This document shows positions 32,038 to 41,000 of a DNA stretch of 41,000 nt, one piece after another. The notes beneath the pieces were generated by a model that saw only the letters and a list, made by a program, of their open reading frames with translations, made no database searches and was not told the DNA's origin. Source of the stretch: Apostichopus japonicus (lineage: Eukaryota > Echinodermata > Holothuroidea > Aspidochirotida > Stichopodidae); contig NC_092569.1 of the NCBI RefSeq assembly GCF_037975245.1, positions 26,423,668-26,464,667 on the forward strand, written 5' to 3'. Each line of letters starts with the position of its first letter. Within the stretch, counting starts at the first letter, position 1. The translations under genes were made by a program, and so were the position numbers.

Positions 32038-32099
32038 GTATATATATATTCCATATCCTAAAAGCCAAAATTTACAATCGCTATATGATCTCACTAAAG
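31946..32099. repeat. two (TA)n tracts with an inverted repeat
   Basis: (TA)n at 31946-31988 and 32006-32050. CTTTAGTGAGAT (31992-32003) is the exact reverse complement of ATCTCACTAAAG (32088-32099), so a foldback of about 108 bp encloses the second tract. Confidence 0.75.
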
Positions 32100-32308
32100 A
32101 CCTCAATTGAAAAGCGACACTTCCTGCGTCATCACCTTGTTAAATATAATCATTGATAACAAACAATGCGCTTATCAGTGTATCAATTGGATTTTAAACT
32201 GCCTGGCGAAATATAAAGTATAGTCATAAACATGAGAGGGAAACTAATTAAAAAAGGAAGGAAGAAGGTGTATCTGATATAATCAGAAGAGAACTGTATG
32301 TTTATGTT

Positions 32309-32590
<282 letters not shown>

Positions 32591-32599
32591 TTTGTACAG

Positions 32600-33086
32600 G
32601 AGAAACGTGACGACCGAAAAATGACTGATATTACATTGAGATGGAGGGTTAAAGTGAGCAGCAATGTAGGAAAACCGGGGAAATTCTTCTTCTTTTTAAT
32701 ATTTTTCCACTCCATTTATTGATATGTTTCGCTTCAAATGAAAAATCAACTTTAATTCGGATTGCTACAATTTATATCAACGATAACATTGACGACATAA
32801 CAAAATAACACTTATTACCCAAAACACTATCAAGAAACAAACAGAATTAATGGAAAAGGAATTCGCAAAAAAAAGGGAAATTCTTTTTAATGGGGCGTAA
32901 ATGTTCGGTGACGCGGTCAGCAAGTCTGCGTTTACTCTCCGCCACATTAAGACTGTACAATTTGTGCAGACGAAATAATATATATTTAATATAGACGACA
33001 TTACTTAGAGATGCAAGTGAAATGATTGGTGACCAGAAAAGTATACTATTAGGGCCAATAATACTGGTTAGTTTGTCTTTAAACAC
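32600..33086 (-). pseudogene. second PLE endonuclease remnant
   Basis: On the - strand, NVVYIKY..LYSLNVAESKRRLADR and TEHLRPIKKN (about 32999-32870) match the GIY-YIG endonuclease of Poseidon-type Penelope-like elements (NVVY.., LYVGET-like, RRLADR.TEHLR). The downstream piece [15 protein letters not shown] (about 32680-32630) fits the HFN segment that follows. The two are separated by about 150 bp bracketed by ATTAAAAAGAA...TTTCCC repeats, suggesting an insertion. The YIG motif is itself degraded and no RT part was seen. This family differs from the PLE at 16950. Confidence 0.55.
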
Positions 33087-33109
33087 GCATTTACAAGTGT
33101 TACATCTCT

Positions 33110-33500
33110 TGCGTTAGCAAGGGTATGTTCCCGGGTTCTGATTAACGTTTGTGAGGGGGTGGATGTGTGAGGGCCGGACCAGGTGATCAGAAATATCAGT
33201 ACGGTCCCGTTTATATGACATTAAAGGAAAATATTGAAATATCTCCTTCAGAAACATCTTGTTGCAGAGAATAGACGGATTTTCTCCTGTGGTACCCTCA
33301 TCCCTAAAGATCTTAATTCCAAGTTTAATTTACCTCAGTTCTCTCCCTCAGCTAATCCCCTGTCTTTATCCTCAGTTCATTGTGCTCTTCTCCCTTCCGT
33401 TCAGTGTGGTTCTCTTATTCGTTTGTGCGTATCCTTAAAGACTTTGTGTTTTATCGTGTCTTGTTAGTTGTACTTTTGTATACCTCGCTGAAGGGTTTAT
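33110..33500. other. non-coding stretch with pyrimidine-rich block
   Basis: The + frame at 33234-33467 is pyrimidine-rich and lacks recognisable domains. It leads into the next (TA)n tract. It may be repeat-derived. Confidence 0.3.
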
Positions 33501-33504
33501 ACAT

Positions 33505-33513
33505 ATATATATA

Positions 33514-33602
<89 letters not shown>

Positions 33603-33628
33603 TATTATATATATATAATATATATTAT

Positions 33629-33690
<62 letters not shown>
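33505..33690. repeat. (TA)n microsatellite
   Basis: About 185 bp of TA with ATAAATA and TTATTAT interruptions. Confidence 0.9.
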
Positions 33691-33940
33691 TAATAATATT
33701 AAAAAGTAAGATTTAGCAACAGCTGACATGTACTTTACTACTCTACTCGGTTCAATTTCACGATTCATAGAAAATGTCATAAAAGTTTACACTGAATAAC
33801 AAATCGCACCATAAAACCATTTTATCGCAGAGTAGGCCTACGCTTGTGTAATACAATAACATGCAACAAAGCAAAGATTAATGAAAGAATAGGATGATAA
33901 GCAGGTGCGTGTCCAGGGGGGGCGTTGGGGGCGCCCGGGT

Positions 33941-34060
33941 AAGAAAAAGAGGAGAAAAAAAAGAGAAGAAAAAAGGAAAAAAGAGGGGAAAAAGAGGAGG
34001 AGGAGAGGAAGGAAGGGAAAAGAAAAAGAAGAAAGAGAGAAGAAGGAGAAAAGGAGGGAG
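33941..34060 (+). repeat. 120-bp uninterrupted purine tract
   Basis: Only A and G occur on the + strand for 120 bases, after a GC-rich lead (GGGGGCGCCCGGGT) and before TAAAAGCAAAACG. Such tracts can form intramolecular triplexes. The long frames on both strands here (Lys/Arg/Glu-rich or Ser/Phe/Leu-rich) are composition artefacts. Confidence 0.9.
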
Positions 34061-34434
34061 TAAAAGCAAAACGCGAAGACACCGGGAAGAGAAAGAGGAA
34101 CCGTGACATCATTACAGCGCTGAAGGGTAGCCAGTGACGGATCAATGATTTCGTAAAAGTGTGCCTCACCCTACCCCTTACACCGACAACTCCATTTTTT
34201 GACGTTTCCATTTTCCTCTCTCACTAATGATCTATACTATATAAGGTCTATCATAACGCGTGTGTAGAATTGTGCTATGAAACCAACTGTGGCTGGTCTC
34301 GAACTCGACCGTGTCGTCTGGGAACATGACGCATTTTGGGATGAGGGCGACCGCCCCCCCCCCCATTCAGCATTTCTTTAAATGATATCGCTAAGTAATT
34401 TCAAAATAGAAAGTGCTTAGATGCAACTTACAAG
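34061..34434. other. non-coding stretch
   Basis: No coding frame. CAGTGACGGATC near 34133 resembles a hAT terminus but no partner end was found. A C run lies at about 34354-34364. Confidence 0.35.
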
Positions 34435-34680
34435 GCCTGGGAAGTGTCATTTCCAGCGATCTGGGAGACATTTTCGGCCAAAATTTGCTTGTACGCTTCG
34501 CGCTAAAAAATGGTCCTGGGTAGTGCCATTTCCAGCGATCTGGGAGGCATTTTCGGCCAAAAATTTCTTGTACGCTTCGGGCCAACCTATGGTGGCGCTA
34601 CGCTTAGATAATTTGCCTACAGGCTTCGCCTCTCCCTTGGCAAATTCCTCGCTACGCGCCTGTTCGAATTTGTAACGCAA
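34435..34680 (+). mobile_element. hAT-MITE-related fragment with internal duplication
   Basis: A block with GTCATTTCCAGCGATCTGGG, TTTTCGGCCAAAATTT and TTGTACGCTTCG occurs twice in tandem (34435-34505 and about 34513-34582, period about 78 bp). It is followed by GGTGGCGCTACGCTTAGAT, the same text found in the 35017-35393 element. No termini were identified. Confidence 0.6.
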
Positions 34681-35016
34681 ACAGCAGATATCACATCATA
34701 TCAGTGAGCATGAAAATGGCGTTCCAGGATGAAAATCCTCAAAACTGTCCGACTTGCCTGAAAAAATAACCAAAATTTTCGCGCGCAAAGCGCGCGTTCA
34801 ACGTGTCAATGTCAATATCATATAAGCAAGCATCGGTTATTACATCGAATGCCATCATGTACCGTACGGTCCGTTCAAATTGCGCAGTATACCGCGGGAT
34901 GCTAATGTAAACAACGACATGTCTCATGTAGATGTATAAAAAGCATGGAGGTCCAATTATGTCAAAAGTTTCTTTTACATTAGTAATGGCGAATTAGGGG
35001 CTGCACCCCCGCCGCG

Positions 35017-35393
35017 CAGTGGCCGAGCGTCCATACGGTCAGGGGGCGGATGCTCCCCCTGACGGACTCAAATGGACTGCTGGCGCCTTTTTCAGCTCTT
35101 TACCACTTTTTACTTATTCTAGATTATTGACTTTTTTATTGGGCTCTCATCTACTTATTGACATTTGTCACATTTTGTTGCTGTAATTTGGCGATGACAC
35201 CCTATTCTTCGTTTATCTGCAAATTAGCCAGGCCCTGAAAGGGTCATTTCCGGCGATCTAGGGAGTATCTTTACTCAAAATTTGTCTGTGCGCTACGCGC
35301 CAACCAGTGGTGGCGCTCCGCTTAGAAAGTGTCGAAAGCGCGCCTACAGACCATTCTCGCCCCTCCTGACCAATACCTCTAGCTCCGCCACTG
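35017..35393 (+). mobile_element. 377-bp hAT-type MITE with 8-bp target duplication
   Basis: Ends CAGTGGCCGAGC (35017) and GCTCCGCCACTG (to 35393) are inverted with one mismatch. The flanks CCGCCGCG (35009-35016) and CTGCCGCG (35394-35401) match at 7 of 8. The interior matches the 9193-9572 element in opposite orientation. Non-coding; mobilised by a hAT transposase in trans. Confidence 0.8.
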
Positions 35394-35934
35394 CTGCCGC
35401 GCCTCCTACGCCTATGTGTGTAGTGTTCGGTTTCGGAAATATCTGCTATTTTTTCATTTCCTTCAACCAAGTTTTATAATAGCCGTTATAAGAGGTTTAA
35501 TATTTCTACACCAATAAATTAACTGTGTCTGAATTTTCGAAAATTTCTGACCAACATTCTGCATCACACTTCCCTCTACTCGTGCAATTTTGACCGGTCT
35601 GTTAGGGGTTGAAGGTAGTTTTTCTATATTGGTTGTCCATAGATGAAATTTTGTACAACATTATGGGTATGTTTTGAAGTGAGTTTAGTCACGAGAAATG
35701 TGAATTTTCAAATTCTGAACAAATTTGGGGCTTAAAACCTTGAAAAGTGGGGCTGACGGGTATTGTGGGCCGCGACGTAGAATCACCTACAAAAGCAAAG
35801 ACCCACAGGACATGCGATCAGGTCGAACATGACGTGTGCCGGGTTGACAATCTTCAAAAAGGTTATGGATGGAAAAAAAACTATTAGGAAATACTTGGTT
35901 CTCAGGCCAAAAGTGTACATCTGGTTGGTCATTT

Positions 35935-36090
35935 CAAGCCCGAGAAGTGCCGTTTCCGGTGATCTGGGGGGGGGGGGGGGGTATCAAAACCAGAAATTTT
36001 CTTGTACGCTGCGCGCCAACTGATGGTGGCGCTCCGCTTAGATAGTAATTCGCGCCCCTCGGGTTAGAAAATCCTGGATACGCGCCTGAT
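35935..36090 (+). mobile_element. fragment of the same hAT-MITE-related family
   Basis: It shares AGTGCCGTTTCCGGTGATCT, TTTTCTTGTACGC and GGTGGCGCTCCGCTTAGATA with 34435-34680 and 35017-35393. A 12-13-base G run (about 35967-35979) interrupts it. No termini. Confidence 0.6.
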
Positions 36091-36461
36091 AAGAGAAAGG
36101 TTGAAAAGAGGCAGAATCGTCAGTGTGTTTACTTATTAATCTTCTTAGCAATCAATAAACGATGTTTTATAGAGATTCAAAATGATGCATGAGTGATTAC
36201 TAAAACTTATTAAGAATATGATATGCGATCACTCATCCGTTGACAATATAACCGTTATATCATTAAAGATATAGATCAGGGTAAAGACAAAATCACAATT
36301 GCATATAGTACAATGAGAGGGTGAAATGAAAAGCTGTATTTTGAGCTGTATATGGTTAAGTTGATCTTGTTAGATTCTGACCAAGTCTCAGTTTAGTTGC
36401 ACATAATTTGTTACCCGATAATATCTCACTAAGTAATCGGTATGGTTGTCACGTCACCGCT

Positions 36462-36800
36462 GAATCGATCACATCACAGTACAGTCGATCACATCACCGT
36501 ACAATCGATCACATCACATAACAATCGACCACAACACCATACAATCGATCACATCACAGTACAAGCAACACAGCATCGTTCAACCGATCACATCACCGTA
36601 CAGTCGACCGCAACACCATACAATCGATCACATCACAGTACAGTCGATCACATCACCGTACAATCGATCACATCACAGTACAATCGACCACATCACTGCA
36701 CAATCGATCACATCACATTACAATCAATCACAACACCATACAATCGATCACATCACCGTAGAATCGAACTCGTCAAGGTCCAATCGATCGCATTGCCGCG
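36462..36800 (+). repeat. 20-bp minisatellite, ~17 copies
   Basis: Consensus CGATCACATCACAGTACAAT, units mostly exactly 20 bp, with variants such as CGACCACAACACCATACAAT. The His/Ser/Thr-rich frame across it is an artefact of a unit length that rotates through three frames. A (GT)n follows at about 36802-36818. Confidence 0.9.
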
Positions 36801-36819
36801 CGTGTGTGTGTGTGTGTAG

Positions 36820-37631
36820 GTCTGCATATCCATGTTACTCTGTAAATGAAATTTATTCCGCTTTAACTTTTCATTTATTTTGTATGAAAAGCCCGTTCTG
36901 TTTTATGAGTGTATTTAAATATTATTATTATCATTTTTGTTATGAAAGGCCTATATAGTTGGAGCAATAAACCCTGATGAACCGCGTTTGATTAATATGA
37001 CATTTACTTACGGGGTTTTATTAATCATGAGTTTGTAAGGCTTATTATATATTCTATTTTAAAAATTGAATTTCTTTTTAATATCGTCTACCATGTTCAA
37101 AACGTGATATCTGTGCTATTATCGGAAGCAATTACCACACCGCTGAGAATTAATATTCTCTGTATGATAACGAGAGCTTTTTCTTTCTGATTTTGAACAA
37201 TGAGATGAGCCTATACAAAAAATTTGATGTAACTTTATGAGATATGAAAGACCACTGTTGTATATGTTCATGGATTTACAACTATATGATACAGTATAAA
37301 GGAAGTAATATCCAAATATTATTCACTAATTCGAATATGAACGTTGCGCCCATTTTGGTTCACGAGTTGGTACAAACATCCAATGTTTTGTAGATATTTA
37401 TTCCAGTTATTGAATAACTTTCATGGTTACCAACTAAAAACCCATTGTGACATAAACCAGTAGAGTTTGAGAAAGGAGCTTCCACAAATATTTTCTTATG
37501 GAGTTTTTAATGCTGTCAAAGCTCAGCCATTGCATAATAACTGTTCAAATAAAATGGTTAAAACAAATCGTGCAAAAGTGCTCCTTTTCATAATTTTTAG
37601 CGCAATTTTCTGAATGACATAACAATTTCCC
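36820..37631. other. non-coding stretch
   Basis: AT-rich sequence with no recognisable coding frame or repeat boundary. Confidence 0.45.
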
Positions 37632-37920
37632 CAAGTAGCGCAATAAGCGGGTGGGGTGGGGGTTCGCCCGAATACCAGTCAGGGAGGTGCCATGCTACAG
37701 CCCCCGTGCCCCCAAATTCCTTATTGTTTTTGTAAATCATTGTGTAATCAGTTCAATGCTTTGCCAAAGATAGCACCATTTTGCATTTAAGTCACCTTAC
37801 ATTAAACACAAGTTTCTCAAAGGGGAGGTGGAAGCCTTAGACCCCCAGGCCGGCATTCCCAGCACGGGGTGACAAGGAAGTATTCGCCACGGGTGCCAGC
37901 TATTCTAGGTACGCCACTTG
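37632..37920 (+). mobile_element. degraded hAT-type MITE
   Basis: The ends CAAGTAGCG (37632-37640) and CGCCACTTG (37912-37920) are inverted with one mismatch, and CTAGGTACGCCACTTG resembles other hAT-type ends here. The flanks ATTTCCC and ATTTACC are similar but imperfect. The interior has G-rich and C-rich arms near the ends. Confidence 0.5.
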
Positions 37921-38050
37921 ATTTACCATATTTTTATATATATAGTTTCTTTCTTGTTCCTTTATACTCTTGTTGGCTATAACTTGGAGTATTCCTATTC
38001 ATTGGAGTCAAAAGGTTACCGACCTACCACAGGCTCATTTTTCCCGTGGA

Positions 38051-38537
38051 CACAATGGATGTAAACGTAATCATGCAAGGTATATAACGGCCATGGCACA
38101 ATGGATGTACACGTAATCATGCAAGGTATAACGGCCATGGCACAATGGATGTAAACGTAATCATGCAAGGTATAACGGCCATGGCACAATGGATGTACAC
38201 GTAATCATGCAAGGTATAACGGCCATGGCAGAATGGATGTACACGTAATCATGCAAGGTATAACGGCCATGGCACAATGGATGTACACGTAATCATGCAA
38301 GGTATAACGGCCATGGCACAATGGATGTACACGTAATCATGCAAGGTATAACGGCCATGGCACAATGGATGTACACGTAATCATGCAAGGTATAACGGCC
38401 ATGGCACAATGGATGTACACGTAATCATGCAAGGTATAACGGCCATGGCACAATGGATGTACACGTAATCATGCAAGGTATAACGGCCATGGCACAATGG
38501 ATGTACACGTAATCATGCAAGGTATAACGGCCATGGC
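38051..38537 (+). repeat. 44-bp minisatellite, 11 near-identical copies
   Basis: The unit starts CACAATGGATGTACACG and ends TATAACGGCCATGG; the first unit is 46 bp (extra TA), the other ten are 44 bp. Variation is almost limited to one base (GTAAACG or GTACACG) and a single CAGAATGG, so the array is recent or kept uniform. Confidence 0.95.
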
Positions 38538-39085
38538 ACCATTTCTTTTCTATTTCCTCGTTGTGATAAATCTGGTATAAATGGAGCTGTTAACGTTGGT
38601 CGGGAAGATAATGAAATGAGGACCAGAGAGGGGAAGGGGGTGACTGACCAGTCGGCCAATCGGAGATGGGCACAGAGCAATGGGGGTGGGGGGGGGGTGG
38701 TGGTGGGGGTGTTGGAGGTTATTAGCCGCCAAATCAATCGCGTAGTACAATATTTATTGCATAGTTCTACCTACGCGTGTAGTTATCACTAAGAGACTAA
38801 ACGAAAGAAATAAAACGTCTACAAGACTACAAATATATGTTTTTTAGCCTCACTCACATTCAAGCAGGTTTGGTTATTATTTAAAGATGAATTAAGTTTT
38901 AACACGTCATATTGACTGTCCAAGAAATAGGAATGAGTTGAGTGCCGGTAATGTTTCTGTATATAGTCTGTTTTGCGATATATTAATCTTTAAATTATGC
39001 TCATGTCCTGGAATGCTCCTTTAAGGATAATTCGATGATGACGTCAGTTCCTCAGTGTAGGCCTAAATGTTAATCCATTGTTTAA
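38538..39085. other. non-coding stretch
   Basis: A G-rich stretch at about 38680-38720, then AT-rich sequence. No gene recognised. Confidence 0.45.
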
Positions 39086-39652
39086 CAAGAGCACAACGGG
39101 CACTATGGTTCATCGCTTAGTGGAATATTTAATAATGTATGTCATCACCCAATCTCATCATATTTATGCCCACATGTACCAGCTATTAACCAACAACTGT
39201 ATTCCATGTTTGGGTACAATCCGATTTAAGGTTCTGGAGTTATTGGAATTTTAATATTTTGGCCTCTCTCCAAACAAGAGCTCAAAGGGCACAATGGTCC
39301 TTTGCTTAGTGGAATATTAAAGCGTTGTATGTCCTCACCCAATATCATAATATTTGTGCCCACATGTACCAGATTTAACCAACAACTGTATTCCATGTTT
39401 GGGTACAATCTGATTTAAGGTTCTGGAGTTATTTGAATTTTATTATTTTGGCCCCTCTCAAAACAAGAGCTCAACGAGCACTATGGTTCCTTGCTTAGTG
39501 GAATATTAAAGTGTTGTACGTCCTCACCCAATATCATAATATTTATGCCCACATGTACCGGATTTAACCAACAACTGTATTCCATGTTTGGATACAATCT
39601 GATTTAAGGTTTTGGCGTAATTGGAATTTTAAAATTTTGGTCCCTCCCGAAA
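39086..39652 (+). repeat. three tandem copies of a 189-bp unit
   Basis: Units begin CAAGAGC at 39086, 39275 and 39464, and share CTTAGTGGAATATT, TTATGCCCACATGTACC, AACAACTGTATTCCATG and ATTTAAGGTTCTGGAG. Copies differ by scattered substitutions. Part of a fourth unit (TACCAGCTATTAACTAACAA) resumes at about 39888 after an interruption. Confidence 0.85.
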
Positions 39653-39880
39653 TACTTGGCCCAAAAAAATTTGCGTCTAAATGGCCCCAAAAATATTTGG
39701 CCCAAATAATGTGGCTAAAAGATATAATTGCCCCATCCCCCAATATTGAATCCCCAAAACTGTGGACCCCAAAATATTGGGCCCCACAAATTCGTGCCGG
39801 AATGCATTTGAGTTGTAAATAAAACATTTGGGCCCACTCAGCCCAAATATGGGCTCAGGAGTTTTTGGGGCCCAGATGGC
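39653..39880. repeat. GGCCCCAAAATATT phrase-repeat insertion
   Basis: About 230 bp of scattered phrases such as TTGGCCCAAA, GGCCCCAAAAATATTTGG and CCCCAAAATATTGGGCCCC, with the inverse TTTTTGGGGCCC at the right edge. It splits a 189-bp repeat unit, so it looks like a small foldback element inserted into the array. Confidence 0.55.
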
Positions 39881-41000
39881 CTGCATTTACCAGCTATTAA
39901 CTAACAAAGGTCGCAAGTTATTACAATGTAAACTTTTGTACGTTTGACCCCATAACCTCATTAATATTCATAAGGTCATTGCTAAAAACGATAGGGCACA
40001 CCTCAATATAATACATTCACATATATCCAACACTCCGTTGTTGAGTTATCGTGAATCAAATCAAGTGTCACAGACGCACACACATACACACGCTAACCCG
40101 ACTGCATAGGTTCCTTTGCTTCCAGCAAGAAACAAAATATGGCAATAACTCAACCAAAATATTGTTCCTGTAAACTTATTATAACCAGCAGAGTACCATT
40201 TGTCGACATTCAACACTATTTGTCACTGATAAACTGTTAATGTTAATCTAAACAAATATTTCAGGCTATAGGTCTTATTTTCCTATTGAGTTTTGTGTTG
40301 CATCTGAGAAACTGAACTAAGGGATAGTGTGTTAAACTATGTAGTCCAGCCGCTTTACTTGATAGGCCTCGGATGTACTGAAGGTTATTTCTCAAATATT
40401 AAAAGTTGTAACGAAGTACATCCTGCGGTGATAACAGAGTTGTTTAGCGGTCTATATACCAAAATTAATTTGTGCTCTCAGTCAACCTTCAAGTTCTTTT
40501 CTGGTGTTCACGCTCATTGAATATTATAGTCTCTTCATAATGATCTCGTTAATGACTGTAAAAATGATAGTCGGAAATTTAGAACCAGTGGGCCTTATAT
40601 GATTTACGAAAAAGTTGTATTCAGAACTTGGGATTAATCTCGACACTTTGTCCTGGGAGAGGATGCGAGGAGGGGGATGGGGGCTATGGGCAGTGTCGTA
40701 AATAGGCCAGTGCAGCCGGTGTGGACTCATTTTGCCAGGGCCCTTTGGTATGAGCGATAACCGCCTGAAGATAAGTGTTTAAAATCAGAATATTTATTAG
40801 TTTTCTTAAGCAATGTTCAGTTCGTTAAGTTCTCTCACGATAACCATTCAATTGGGAATTCAAACCAAAACCTGTCCTCAAAAGAGAAAGCTTGAAAGTG
40901 TCATATCTAGATGTCAAGAGGTGACAAGTTTAAAAAGTTCCCAGCCAAAACTCAAACTATGACTGGGCTTAGCAGAGCCTCCTTAGCAGACTCTCCTCTG
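39881..41000. other. non-coding stretch
   Basis: Begins with a TTTGACCCCATAACCTCATT repeat fragment (39945-39990) and a short CACACA-rich run at 40075-40093. The rest is AT-rich with no supported gene. Confidence 0.4.

Noticed and set aside
33822-34211. Ser/Phe/Leu-rich and Lys/Glu-rich frames
   Set aside because: They come from the pure purine tract; composition artefact.
36442-36819. 125-codon His/Ser/Thr-rich frame
   Set aside because: It is the 20-bp minisatellite read through; no start context, no domain.
38051-38537. CRISPR array
   Set aside because: Units are contiguous with no unique spacers, and the DNA is eukaryotic.

Overview
The window looks like animal nuclear DNA: AT-rich, intron-bearing, gene-poor and crowded with transposons and tandem arrays. 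Nothing in it looks prokaryotic. A fibrinogen-like exon, Mag-lineage Ty3 and Penelope-like retroelements, tRNA-derived SINEs and many short hAT-type MITEs suggest a marine invertebrate, perhaps a deuterostome such as an echinoderm. That last step is an inference.

Left part (1-16.9 kb): mostly non-coding. Two weak gene models appear, each from two exons with consensus splice signals and matching phase: one on the + strand (3698-4545) and one on the - strand (exons at 16619, 14921-14836 and 13931-13718). Neither product is recognised. Around them are two copies of a MITE carrying a TTGACGCACC end motif (795 and 15625-16200), hAT-type MITEs (8863-8995, 9193-9572) and a foldback-like minisatellite block (10951-11860).

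Middle part (16.9-25 kb): a 5'-truncated Penelope-like element (PLE) retains its GIY-YIG endonuclease region and is followed by a candidate hammerhead ribozyme. A tRNA-headed SINE with a 13-bp target-site duplication sits inside it, and the last ~142 bp of that SINE match the PLE's own tail at about 96%. A tRNA-like pseudogene, a 23-bp hairpin and one fibrinogen-domain exon with a duplicated splice donor follow. Next comes a complete but decayed Ty3/Gypsy element on the - strand (20555-25017) with 153-bp LTRs, a 5-bp target duplication, a polypurine tract and gag-PR-RT-RNase H-IN remains.

Right part (25-41 kb): two exons of ribosomal protein S20 lie on the - strand (28414-28209 and 25924-25868). 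They carry a premature stop, a proline-run insertion and a GC donor, and a 735-bp inverted-repeat element sits in their intron. Beyond are a CCGGCCGG-rich repeat, a possible LTR/primer-binding-site remnant, a second PLE endonuclease remnant, long (TA)n tracts, a 120-bp pure-purine tract, more hAT-type MITEs, a 20-bp minisatellite, a nearly uniform 44-bp minisatellite (11 copies) and a triplicated 189-bp unit.

The genes do not form a pathway. The shared story is nested retroelements: the PLE, its candidate ribozyme and a SINE that appears to carry the PLE's tail.
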